A DNA stretch of 11,214 nucleotides, taken from positions 1 to 11,214 of the forward strand of contig CANGVO010000021.1 of assembly GCA_947457445.1 (NCBI GenBank). Direction: 5' to 3'. This document shows, one piece after another, positions 1-7,004 of this stretch; positions within the stretch are counted from its first letter, which is position 1; each line of letters opens with the position of its first letter. The stretch is from Actinomycetota bacterium. GTDB taxonomy: Bacteria; Actinomycetota; Actinomycetes; Nanopelagicales; Nanopelagicaceae. A program made the translations under genes and the position numbers. Below the pieces are notes generated by a model, which had not been told where the DNA came from, searched no databases, and saw only the letters and a program-made list of their open reading frames with translations.

Positions 1-667
1 AAAGTGCTTGATAGGGCTTATCAATTCGCACATCTGTTAATCGCTTATGTTCATCAAGGCATCGAATCGCCCAGTCGTATGTGCGTTCCATCGCCAACTC
101 TTGGTATGGGCGAGTGTTATGCAAAGTGGTGCATTCATCGAAGGCAAAGATGATATCTGCGCCAATTTTATGTTGGATCTGCATGGATATTTCTGCAGTA
201 AAGCGATGCATTGAACCATCAAGATGCGATTTAAAAGTAACGCCGTCATCATCCACGTGAGCAAGCCGTTCTTTGTTTCCTGCAATAACTTGATCAGATC
301 TAAAGGTGGTGGCATCCATCGCCAAAACTTTCTTAAACCCGACGCCAAGTGAAAGTACTTGAAACCCACCACTGTCGGTAAAAGTAGGACCTTGCCAATT
401 CATAAACTTTGCAAGCCCGCCCGCTTCATCTAATACATCTGGTCCAGGTTGTAAGTACAGGTGATAGGCATTTGCTAGAAGTGCTTGGGATCCCAAATCT
501 TTCATTGCAGATGGCAGCACTGATTTAACAGTTGCTTTAGTTCCGACCGGAATAAATGCTGGAGTTTGAATGTCGCCATGCGGGGTTGAGATAGTGCCCA
601 CTCGCGCTAGTGATTTTTCTGCGCTGTGCTTTATCTCAAATGAAAATTTCTTGGACACAAGGTTCAT
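1..667 (-). CDS. tgt: Queuine/preQ1 tRNA-ribosyltransferase (Tgt), 3' end missing
   Basis: Tgt exchanges the guanine at position 34 of GUN-anticodon tRNAs for queuine or preQ1 in the cytoplasm. The minus-strand frame is open from 667 to the window edge, giving about 222 residues of a family usually about 370-400 long. Family motifs are clear: TPAFIPVGTKATVK (about residues 35-48), NAYHLYLQPG (66-75), FTDSGGFQVLSL (96-107, with the active-site Asp at 98), SHLDGSMHRF, and FDECTTLHNTR starting at residue 176, whose Asp-Glu-Cys recognises the base. The nucleophilic Asp and the C-terminal zinc site lie beyond the window. ATG 667 gives a normal Tgt N-terminus (MNLVSKKFSFEI). An in-frame ATG at 712 would add 15 residues and overlap the divergent transporter, so it is less likely. 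Neither start has a clear Shine-Dalgarno. Confidence 0.93.
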   Translation of the reverse strand, partial: MNLVSKKFSFEIKHSAEKSLARVGTISTPHGDIQTPAFIPVGTKATVKSVLPSAMKDLGSQALLANAYHLYLQPGPDVLDEAGGLAKFMNWQGPTFTDSGGFQVLSLGVGFKKVLAMDATTFRSDQVIAGNKERLAHVDDDGVTFKSHLDGSMHRFTAEISMQIQHKIGADIIFAFDECTTLHNTRPYQELAMERTYDWAIRCLDEHKRLTDVRIDKPYQAL

Positions 668-678
668 TGTCTCAGATA

Positions 679-684
679 TAGACT
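679..684 (+). promoter_or_regulatory. Candidate -10 box (TAGACT) for a leaderless MFS transcript
   Basis: TAGACT matches the TANNNT pattern and ends 6 nt before the ATG at 691, so transcription would begin at or near the start codon. No Shine-Dalgarno precedes that ATG. On the opposite strand the same AT-rich patch reads TATATC about 7 nt before the tgt ATG at 667, so both genes may fire from overlapping promoter DNA. No convincing -35 was found. This is inference from spacing only. Confidence 0.4.
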
Positions 685-690
685 GCGCCG

Positions 691-1926
691 ATGCGCGCTC
701 CCAAAATGCCATATCGAGAATTCACCTCGATTCTCAACCCGCATTCTCGGCGAATCGTTGCAGGAATTGCTTTTAGTGCAATTGGCCGCGGAATGACGCT
801 CTCACTTTTGATCGTCTATCTCCATGACATGCGCGGATTTACAACTTCTTTTGGCGGTTTGTTGATGGCTTGGGGAGCCTTCGTCGGAATTGTTGGGTCT
901 GCTCCGCTGGGCGCACTAGTTGATCGCGTCGGTCCGAAAATTGTGATGGTTTTAGGTTTGGTTATTTCAGCGTTTTCTGGTTTTGGTTTTGCCTTTGTAT
1001 CGACCAAGGAAATAGTAGTAATCGTAATTACACTTTTTGCAATTGGAAACCAATGTATTTGGCCGGCGCAGATGGTTATTTTGACTCGGGTAACTCCCGA
1101 GGAAGATCGCTCCAAGCTCTTCGGTTTTAATTTTATGTTAATGAATTTAGGACTCGGTGTCGGTGGTTTGCTCTCATCACTAATAATCCGCGAAAATTCT
1201 CTTTTCTCATATCAAATAATGTATTTAATCGACGGTGCTACTTACTTGCTATTTCTTTTTATCATCTTCGGTTTAGATACACCTCATGCAAGTCGTTATG
1301 TTGCCAAAGCAAATGAGCCACAATCGGGCAGTTATCGTGAGCTATTTCAGAACCGCAAATTAACCTACCTGAGCATCGCTGGAATTATTCTTCTTACTTT
1401 TGGATATGGTCCGTTGCAATCTGGTCTGCCGATTTATGCGACGCAATATTTAGATCTTGCACCAAACTGGTTAGGAATTATCTTTGGTGTGAACACTTTT
1501 GCAATCGTTGCATTTCAACCACTTGTTCTAAAAATATTAGAGCGGTATTCTAAATACACAGCCCTTGTCTCAGTTGCAATTATTTGGGCGCTCTCTTGGC
1601 TGGCTGTTGGTATATCTCCATATTTATCTTTGGTGATGAGCGGTATTGCGCTTTGCATTAGCCAATTGATATTTGCATTTGGCGAAATGGTTCACGCACC
1701 AACTAGCCCTGCGCTGATGCAAGAGCTAACCCCTGAACATATTCGCGGTCGTGCCAGCGCCCTGATCAGTTTGCAATGGGGAATCTCTGGAATCGCGGGG
1801 CCAGCCCTAGCCGGCATCATGATCGGCGCTCATCTTGAACAACTCTGGGTTCTCTTAATGGCAGTTGGAGTGCTACTACCCATACCGTTCTTTTTAAGGG
1901 TCAAAGCGATGTCCACCTCACCTTAA
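691..1926 (+). CDS. Major facilitator superfamily transporter (12 TM, drug/solute exporter-like)
   Basis: Predicted inner-membrane secondary transporter of 411 residues, a normal MFS length. Hydrophobic segments run through the protein in two groups of about six, separated by a polar central loop (about residues 205-220, near HASRYVAKANEPQSG). The signature loop 2-3 motif is seen as GALVDRVGPKIVM (about 74-86), a variant of GxLaDrxGrk. The second half has a related loop at ELTPEHIRGRAS (about 345-357). The general layout resembles DHA1-type MFS efflux proteins, but the substrate cannot be told from sequence. ATG 691 is used because it sits 6 nt after a -10-like hexamer. ATG 706 is a possible alternative that leaves all membrane segments intact. 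The gene is divergent from tgt, which raises but does not prove a link to queuosine precursors. No clear terminator hairpin follows the stop. Confidence 0.88.
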   Translation: MRAPKMPYREFTSILNPHSRRIVAGIAFSAIGRGMTLSLLIVYLHDMRGFTTSFGGLLMAWGAFVGIVGSAPLGALVDRVGPKIVMVLGLVISAFSGFGFAFVSTKEIVVIVITLFAIGNQCIWPAQMVILTRVTPEEDRSKLFGFNFMLMNLGLGVGGLLSSLIIRENSLFSYQIMYLIDGATYLLFLFIIFGLDTPHASRYVAKANEPQSGSYRELFQNRKLTYLSIAGIILLTFGYGPLQSGLPIYATQYLDLAPNWLGIIFGVNTFAIVAFQPLVLKILERYSKYTALVSVAIIWALSWLAVGISPYLSLVMSGIALCISQLIFAFGEMVHAPTSPALMQELTPEHIRGRASALISLQWGISGIAGPALAGIMIGAHLEQLWVLLMAVGVLLPIPFFLRVKAMSTSP

Positions 1927-1947
1927 AACCGGGGTGATTTTGAGCGT

Positions 1948-1959
1948 AAAGGTTTCCTT
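1948..1959. repeat. 12-mer AAAGGTTTCCTT, copy 1
   Basis: This short sequence lies 21 bp after the MFS stop. The identical 12-mer occurs 3 bp after the next gene's stop (2969-2980). Each copy is a small inverted repeat (AAGG-TTT-CCTT). With only a 4-5 bp stem it is too weak to call a terminator. Its role is unknown. Confidence 0.4.
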
Positions 1960-1989
1960 TTAGGCCGCTTTGGTATTACTCTCCAGTAC

Positions 1990-2010
1990 GCAAAGTTGCA
2001 GATACTTTGC
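1990..2010. promoter_or_regulatory. Inverted repeat GCAAAGT-N7-ACTTTGC upstream of the ABC operon
   Basis: Two perfect 7-bp arms (1990-1996 and 2004-2010) flank a 7-bp spacer, giving half-site centres 14 bp apart. The element lies 22 bp before the TTG start of the first operon gene. Arms and spacing suit either a dimeric repressor/activator site or a small leader hairpin. There is no T-run, so it is not a terminator. The regulator is not in the window as far as can be seen. The gap 1927-2032 holds no other gene. Confidence 0.5.
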
Positions 2011-2032
2011 AATTAGCTATTGGGGGTCGTAA

Positions 2033-2965
2033 TTGTCTGAAGTCATCCTGCGCACCCCCCAGCAGATTGCTTGGGCGCGATTTAGGCGCAATAAGACAGG
2101 CATAGCCTCAGCAATTGTCGTTCTATTCTTTTTATTTCTTGCCTATGGCGCACCACTTATCACGCGTTTATTTGGCTTGAGTTCTACCGAAACTTATCTT
2201 GATGGTTTGGATCCACAGGGCATGCCGATCGGTGCCGGCGGTGGAATTTCGTGGCAACATCCATTTGGTCTAGAACCTGGCGCTGGCCGCGATGTTTTTT
2301 CCATGTTGCTCTACGGCTCACGCATTTCATTTAGCGTTGCGATTATTACCAGCGTTGCATCCATCGGAATCGGAATGATCCTCGGAATCACGGCAGGATA
2401 TTTCCGCGGACGCGTCGATGCGCTTATCGGCAGATTTTCAGATCTTCTCTTCGCATTTCCTTCCTTCTTTATGATCATCGCACTGAGTATCCCGATGGTC
2501 GAGCGCGTTGAATCTTTAGGCATTGTTCGCGATAACGGCGCCCGTTTAACGGTTCTGATTATCTTCTTCGTATTCTTTGGCTGGCCAGGTTTTGCACGTC
2601 TAGTGCGCTCGCAAGCAATGTCTCTGCGAGAACGAGATTTCATCATGGCAGCGCAATCACAGGGCGCATCTAACTGGCGAATTATTACTAAAGAGATGTT
2701 GCCTAACTTGTGGCCAACTGCGATCGTTTTTCTCTCACTTTCACTTCCAGGTTATTTGGCTGCAGAAGCAGTTTTCTCATTTCTAGGTGTGGGCATCAAT
2801 CCACCAGCATCGACATTTGGCCTCGTACTTTCAGATGCGATTAAGTACTGGAGAGCAGATCCCGCATATCTCATGATCCCCTGCGCAATGTTGATTTCAA
2901 TTGTGCTTGCACTAAACCTGCTTGGAGACGCGGTGCGCGATGCACTCGATACTAAGTCAGAGTAG
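2033..2965 (+). CDS. dppC: ABC importer permease, DppC/OppC type
   Basis: One of the two membrane subunits of a peptide/nickel/opine-class ABC importer, 310 residues, usual for the family. An N-terminal OppC_N-like segment with the first membrane helix (about 24-45) is followed by an extracytoplasmic stretch ending in HPFGLEPGAGRDVFS (76-90), the conserved HxxGTDxxGRD-like turn of this family. Further hydrophobic segments lie near 100-122, 137-155, 172-190, 230-255 and 280-300. The cytoplasmic EAA loop that docks on the ATPase reads DFIMAAQSQGASNWRIITKE (202-221), then MLPN. The start is TTG at 2033, supported by GGGGGT 6 nt upstream. An ATG start would lose the conserved N-terminus. The first gene of the operon is permease C, before the binding protein, which is not the usual A-B-C-D-F order. 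Peptide is the likeliest substrate, though other solutes are possible. Confidence 0.9.
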   Translation: MSEVILRTPQQIAWARFRRNKTGIASAIVVLFFLFLAYGAPLITRLFGLSSTETYLDGLDPQGMPIGAGGGISWQHPFGLEPGAGRDVFSMLLYGSRISFSVAIITSVASIGIGMILGITAGYFRGRVDALIGRFSDLLFAFPSFFMIIALSIPMVERVESLGIVRDNGARLTVLIIFFVFFGWPGFARLVRSQAMSLRERDFIMAAQSQGASNWRIITKEMLPNLWPTAIVFLSLSLPGYLAAEAVFSFLGVGINPPASTFGLVLSDAIKYWRADPAYLMIPCAMLISIVLALNLLGDAVRDALDTKSE

Positions 2966-2968
2966 TAA

Positions 2969-2980
2969 AAAGGTTTCCTT
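2969..2980. repeat. 12-mer AAAGGTTTCCTT, copy 2
   Basis: This is identical to 1948-1959 and placed immediately after the permease stop codon. The AAAGG part also sits 7 nt before the ATG at 2981, so it could act as a weak ribosome-binding site for a small reading frame there. Confidence 0.4.
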
Positions 2981-3118
2981 ATGCGAACTAGTCGCTTAAG
3001 GGGAATTGCCGCAGTACGCGATCGGGCTAAACACTCAATCGCGGTTATGCAGCAAAGTTCTAACTCATTTCGCGGCCGCGAAATGAGAAGTACTCACAAG
3101 GAGGACATATGTCAGTAA
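2981..3118 (+). CDS. Possible 45-residue basic leader peptide (doubtful)
   Basis: An ATG at 2981 opens a 45-codon frame that crosses the leader of the binding-protein gene and stops at 3116-3118, overlapping its start by 10 bp. AAAGG lies 7 nt upstream. The product would be rich in Arg, Ser and Ala (beginning MRTSRLRGIAAVRDRAKH) with no recognised motif. Translation would run through the 24-bp palindrome and end on the next start, so it could couple translation. It may equally be a chance frame in structured leader DNA, and I lean toward chance. Confidence 0.2.
   Translation: MRTSRLRGIAAVRDRAKHSIAVMQQSSNSFRGREMRSTHKEDICQ
3017..3043. repeat. Inverted repeat CGCGAT-N15-ATCGCG in the binding-protein leader
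   Basis: Two perfect 6-bp arms (3017-3022 and 3038-3043) with a 15-nt spacer. It could form a hairpin in the leader RNA ahead of the stronger 3064-3087 palindrome. Six base pairs with a long loop is modest, so this is a weak call. Confidence 0.3.
3064..3087. promoter_or_regulatory. Perfect 24-bp palindrome before the substrate-binding protein gene
   Basis: The half-site CTCATTTCGCGG is followed directly by its exact reverse complement, with no mismatch. It ends 10 bp before the AAGGAGG ribosome-binding site of the binding-protein gene. As RNA it would fold into a 10-bp stem with a GGCC loop. The GC-rich core (GCGGCCGC) stands out in this AT-richer region. Likely roles are an operator, a 5' stabilising or processing hairpin for the binding-protein mRNA, or an attenuating structure. 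It has no T-run, so it is not an intrinsic terminator. Confidence 0.7.
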
Positions 3119-4875
3119 TGAAAATTACTGCTCGTCGCCTCATAGCAACTACGAGCGTTGCAGCACTTGCTGCTTCAGTAGTTCTAGTAGGTGGCATGAA
3201 TTCAGCTAGCGCTGCAACGGCGAAGCCAGTTACTGGTGGAACTTTGAATTACTACACGCATGCTGAGCAATTCCCTAATCTAGATCCACAACGTATTTAC
3301 ACTGGTCGCGATATCGCGTTCTTGAGTTCATACTTGATGCGAACACTTGTTTCTTACAAGCCTGTTCCTGGAAAAGATGGAGCAACTCTCGTTGCTGATA
3401 TGGCAACAAACACTGGTGTACCAAGCAACAAAGCAAAGACATGGAAATTCACTTTGCGTCCAGGCGTTTCATGGGAAGATGGCAAGCCAGTTACATGTGC
3501 AGATGTTAAGTACGGATGGTCTCGTACATTCGCAACAGATGTATATGTAGAAGGTCCTGCATACCCAATCGCATGGCTTGATATTCCAAAGGACAAAGAT
3601 GGATCATCTGCATACAAGGGTCCATATAAGAAGACTGGTCAAGCGCTATTCGACAAGTCAATTAACTGTTCTGCGGACAACCGCACAATTACATTCAACT
3701 TGGCACGTACTGTGCCTGACTTCAACTACTACCTCACATACCTAGCCGGTGGACCTGTACCAAAGGCAAAGGACACTGGAGATAAGTACGACCTACGCCC
3801 AATGGCATCAGGTCCATACATGATCAAGAAGTACGCCATCAATGATGAAATGGTTCTTGTTCGTAATCCAAAGTGGAAGAAGTCTTCAGATCCAATCCGT
3901 ACTCCATATCCAGATGACATCGTTGTGACATTTGGTATGGATGAAGATGTTCGCGACCAGATCGATCTTGAAGATCAGATCCCTAATGGCATCAACATGG
4001 ATGGATTGCAACCATCAAATAACGTTGCATTCTTCGAAGATCCAACAAAGAAGAATCGTCGTATGAACAACTACGATCCTTACACTTCATACCTAGCTGC
4101 AAATAACTCAGCAGGTCACCTTGACTGTCTTGATGTACGTAAGGCTGTTTTCTTTGCCTTCGACAATCAGTCACTCATTGACCTATCTGGTGGAACTACT
4201 TACTACGGTGAAATGGGCGATAACCCTGTTAAGCCTGTAATTGGTATGGACTATGCGCCAACTAAGGGAAATATCCACGATCCAAACTTTAAGATCGGTG
4301 GAAACCCAGAATATGCAAAGACTCTGCTAGAGAAGGCTAAGACTTCTTGCCCAGATGCATATGACCGCGCAACTAACCCTGCAAAGGGACTTAAGTACTA
4401 CCGCGCAGATACCGCTACCAATAAGAAGGCAGCAGTACTTGTAGAAGCAGCGCTTAAGAAGGCTGGATTTGTAATCGAAACTGTTTACAAGCCATCAGGT
4501 ACATACAATGCAAACCTTGAGACATATAAGAAGGAAACTGACTTCTTATCTTCTGGTTGGGGCGCAGACTGGGCAAATGCATCAACAGTTATTCCAGAAC
4601 TCTGGGGTGATGGTTGCTGTAACTACACTCAGAATCAGAAGACTCCTGAATATGCACCGTTTATCAAGAAGGTAAACCTTGCACTCGTCGAGCTTGATCG
4701 CAAGAAGCAAGCGAAGATGTGGCAGGAGCTTTCACAATATGGAATGGATCAGTACTGGTATATCCGTACCGTCTTTGGCAAGTCTCAGCAGACATGGGGC
4801 TCAAAGATCGGTGGCGTTTATTACTGGGAGCCACAGGGAAGCTTCGGCTTCGGGCAGATCTACATCAAGCCATAA
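3109..4875 (+). CDS. ABC importer extracellular substrate-binding protein, SBP_bac_5 family
   Basis: Solute receptor of the importer, 588 residues, in the size range of oligopeptide-binding proteins. It has a Sec signal peptide: basic start (MKITARR), hydrophobic core (about 12-30), and a signal peptidase I site after ASA at about residue 35. There is no lipobox cysteine, which is unusual for a binding protein of a single-membrane bacterium. The mature part opens with VTGGTLNYYTH (41-51) and LDPQRIYTG, then WKFTLRPGVSWEDGKPVTCADV, the family's conserved WxFxLRxxVxWxDGxPvta motif. Later come ASGPYMIKKY and the C-terminal DFLSSGWGADWANA segment. Cysteines, including a Cys-Cys pair (GDGCCNY), may form disulfides. 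Start ATG 3109 has an excellent AAGGAGG 4 nt upstream. Codons are strongly biased (AAG, CCA, GCA), as in highly expressed genes. It lies between two structured intergenic regions inside the operon. The substrate is inferred to be peptides but is not proven. Confidence 0.92.
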   Translation: MSVMKITARRLIATTSVAALAASVVLVGGMNSASAATAKPVTGGTLNYYTHAEQFPNLDPQRIYTGRDIAFLSSYLMRTLVSYKPVPGKDGATLVADMATNTGVPSNKAKTWKFTLRPGVSWEDGKPVTCADVKYGWSRTFATDVYVEGPAYPIAWLDIPKDKDGSSAYKGPYKKTGQALFDKSINCSADNRTITFNLARTVPDFNYYLTYLAGGPVPKAKDTGDKYDLRPMASGPYMIKKYAINDEMVLVRNPKWKKSSDPIRTPYPDDIVVTFGMDEDVRDQIDLEDQIPNGINMDGLQPSNNVAFFEDPTKKNRRMNNYDPYTSYLAANNSAGHLDCLDVRKAVFFAFDNQSLIDLSGGTTYYGEMGDNPVKPVIGMDYAPTKGNIHDPNFKIGGNPEYAKTLLEKAKTSCPDAYDRATNPAKGLKYYRADTATNKKAAVLVEAALKKAGFVIETVYKPSGTYNANLETYKKETDFLSSGWGADWANASTVIPELWGDGCCNYTQNQKTPEYAPFIKKVNLALVELDRKKQAKMWQELSQYGMDQYWYIRTVFGKSQQTWGSKIGGVYYWEPQGSFGFGQIYIKP

Positions 4876-4893
4876 AAAGCTAAGTTGCAAGAT

Positions 4894-4925
4894 CCAAGGT
4901 GTGCAGGGAAACCTGCACACCTTGG
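4894..4925 (+). promoter_or_regulatory. 14-bp perfect stem with GAAA loop after the binding-protein gene
   Basis: Stem arms CCAAGGTGTGCAGG (4894-4907) and its exact complement (4912-4925) are closed by a GAAA (GNRA) tetraloop. TTGC (4885-4888) and GCAA (4930-4933) could add an outer helix across an internal loop. No T-run follows, so it is not a standard intrinsic terminator. Such hairpins between a binding-protein gene and its permease genes, as in the malE-malF gap, protect the upstream mRNA from 3' exonucleases or cause partial termination, raising binding-protein output. The remaining gap 4876-4980 holds the AAGGAG site of the next gene. Confidence 0.8.
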
Positions 4926-4980
4926 CAATGCAAATAAGTATGTTTGCAAGAATTTAAAACTAGAGTGAAGGAGTAGGAAG

Positions 4981-5982
4981 ATGCTTACATTTGTAGCAAG
5001 ACGACTTGCGTACACCATCATTCTGCTGGCAATTGTTAGCCTTACTATTTTCTTCATATTTGATTTGATTCCGGTTGACCCAGCACGCTTGGTCTGCTCA
5101 AAGCAGTGCACACCTTCTCTTGTTGAAGCTAACCGCCACAGACTCGGACTCGATGTTTCAGTCCTCGAGCAGTGGTGGAGATTTATCGTAGGACTTTTTG
5201 CGGGGCGAACCTTTGGCGAAGAAGGAATTGCAATTACCTGTGCTGCGCCTGCTCTTGGTTACTCTTTCTCACGCCACGAGTGCGTTACAACAATCGTCGC
5301 AGAAGCATTCCCATTCACCTTAAGCCTTGCTTTAGGCGCCTTTGTTCTCTGGTTATCTGTAGGAATCTCGTTGGGCGTGCTCTCAGCACGTAAGAAGGGA
5401 AAGTTTGCCGATCGCGCAGCCTCTGTCTTCGTGTTAGTCGGAACTTCACTACCAACATTTATTACCGGAATTTTGGTCGTTCTATTTATTGTCTTGCAGT
5501 TTAATCTGGTTAACCCACTCGAACTTGGTAATTGGCATAACCCATTTACTGAACCGCTCGGTTGGCTTCAGACATTTTTCTTTCCATGTGCAACTTTGGC
5601 GCTGGCATATGCCGCGACCTACACTCGATTTACTCGCTCCAACGTCATTGAAACTTCAAGTGAAGACTTCATTCGCACAGCGCGAGCTAAAGGCTTGACT
5701 GAAAAAGTAATTTTACGCAAGCACACCTTGCGTGCAGCACTCGCTCCTATTGTCACAATTGCTGGCCTTGATTTCGCTGGCTTACTTGGCGGTGCGATCA
5801 TTACCGAAGGAATTTTTGGACTTAACGGACTTGGAAGGCTAAGCATTAAGGCTGTTACACAAACTTATGATTTGCCGATCATCGTTGCAACAACGCTAAT
5901 TGCATCAGCCTTTGTATTGATTATGAACTTGATCGTAGATATCGCTTACGCGTTCATTGATCCGAGAGTGCGCACTTCATGA
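4981..5982 (+). CDS. dppB: ABC importer permease, DppB/OppB type
   Basis: Second membrane subunit, 333 residues, normal length. It starts with the family-typical short cytoplasmic lead MLTFVARRLAYT and a first helix (about 9-28) followed by DLIPVDPAR. A long external loop (30-100) contains four cysteines, C39, C43, C87 and C101, which could form disulfides. Membrane segments follow near 112-134, 147-173, 198-214, 258-280 and 303-325. The EAA docking loop is EDFIRTARAKGLTEKVILRK (228-247), then TLRAALAPIV. ATG 4981 has AAGGAG 7 nt upstream. Its TGA overlaps the next gene's ATG (ATGA), so the two are translationally coupled. It should pair with the permease encoded at 2033-2965 to form the channel. 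Confidence 0.92.
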   Translation: MLTFVARRLAYTIILLAIVSLTIFFIFDLIPVDPARLVCSKQCTPSLVEANRHRLGLDVSVLEQWWRFIVGLFAGRTFGEEGIAITCAAPALGYSFSRHECVTTIVAEAFPFTLSLALGAFVLWLSVGISLGVLSARKKGKFADRAASVFVLVGTSLPTFITGILVVLFIVLQFNLVNPLELGNWHNPFTEPLGWLQTFFFPCATLALAYAATYTRFTRSNVIETSSEDFIRTARAKGLTEKVILRKHTLRAALAPIVTIAGLDFAGLLGGAIITEGIFGLNGLGRLSIKAVTQTYDLPIIVATTLIASAFVLIMNLIVDIAYAFIDPRVRTS

Positions 5983-7001
5983 GTAAATTTCTAGAAGTTA
6001 CTAACTTAAACGTTTCATTCCCCACCGAAGATGGCGAAGTTCGCGCATCCAATGAAGTTTCATACTCAGTTGGACTCGGTGAAACTTTGGCAATCGTGGG
6101 TGAATCTGGCTCAGGTAAGTCTGTTTCAAATTTAGCTGTTATGGGTCTTCATAATCCGGTTCGAACAAAGATCACAGGAAGTGCTGTACTAAACCTTGCC
6201 GATGGTCCAGTCGATGTCATCTCAGCATCTGCTGACACGGTTCGTCGTCTGCGTGGCAAATCTATGTCAATGATCTTCCAAGACCCTATGTCGGCTCTAC
6301 ACCCATTTTTTACGATCGGCGATCAAATTGCTGAGGCATGGCATCTTTACAACAAGGGCTCGAAGAAAGATGGAATCAAAAAGGCAACAGAGATGCTTGA
6401 TCTCGTAGGAATTCCTGATGCTGCTTCTCGCGCCCATGATTACCCACACCAATTTTCAGGGGGCATGCGCCAGCGCGCCATGATTGCCATGGCTTTGGTT
6501 AACAACCCATCGTTGTTAATTGCAGATGAACCAACCACTGCCCTTGATGTAACCGTTCAGTCCCAGATTCTTCAATTGTTAAAGGATCTGCAGAAAGAAT
6601 TTAATATGGCAATTATTCTGATCACTCACGATCTTGGCGTGGTTGCAGAAGTTGCCGACCGCATCTGCGTAATGTACGGCGGCCGAATTGTCGAAGATGG
6701 CACAGTTGATGACATTTTCTATCGTCCAGAACATCCATACACTTTGGGACTTCTTAACTCTGTTCCTCGAATTACTGCCGGCGAATCTCATCGCTTGCGC
6801 GCAATTCCTGGTCAGCCGCCATCTCTGATTAGTTTGCCATCCGGATGCGCTTTCCAGCCGCGCTGCGAATATTCAACAAAGGTTTCATCTGGCGCTTGTG
6901 CCTCAACTGTTCCGTCGCTGAGTGATAAAGGCTCTGGACATTTATCGCGCTGCCATCTTGATGCAGCCGATCTCAATAATCTCGTGAAAGATAAGGCATA
7001 G
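5979..7001 (+). CDS. dppD: Peptide-type ABC importer ATPase, DppD/OppD
   Basis: First ATPase of the importer, 340 residues, cytoplasmic, docking on the permease EAA loops. All nucleotide-binding motifs are present: Walker A GESGSGKS (41-48), Q-loop Gln101 in [12 protein letters not shown], signature FSGGMRQR (159-166), Walker B LLIADEP (179-185, catalytic Glu184), D-loop SALD-type TALD, and H-loop His217. The C-terminal oligopeptide-transporter extension is complete ([13 protein letters not shown], then PGQPPSL) and carries cysteines 290, 296, 307 and 325, the four-Cys pattern that binds an iron-sulfur cluster in some Opp/Dpp ATPases. The start overlaps the permease stop by 4 bp. Three bases separate its TAG from the next start. 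No missing catalytic residue was seen. Confidence 0.94.
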   Translation: MSKFLEVTNLNVSFPTEDGEVRASNEVSYSVGLGETLAIVGESGSGKSVSNLAVMGLHNPVRTKITGSAVLNLADGPVDVISASADTVRRLRGKSMSMIFQDPMSALHPFFTIGDQIAEAWHLYNKGSKKDGIKKATEMLDLVGIPDAASRAHDYPHQFSGGMRQRAMIAMALVNNPSLLIADEPTTALDVTVQSQILQLLKDLQKEFNMAIILITHDLGVVAEVADRICVMYGGRIVEDGTVDDIFYRPEHPYTLGLLNSVPRITAGESHRLRAIPGQPPSLISLPSGCAFQPRCEYSTKVSSGACASTVPSLSDKGSGHLSRCHLDAADLNNLVKDKA

Positions 7002-7004
7002 GCC

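Noticed and set aside
37..372. 111-residue minus-strand open frame
   Set aside because: It lies inside tgt on the same strand but in another frame. The tgt frame carries all family motifs, so this is a shadow frame.
3064..3087. Attachment site or transposon end
   Set aside because: No integrase, transposase, target duplication or second copy was seen in the window, and the site sits cleanly inside an operon leader.
4894..4925. Intrinsic terminator
   Set aside because: The stem is strong but no T-run follows, and the downstream genes belong to the same operon.
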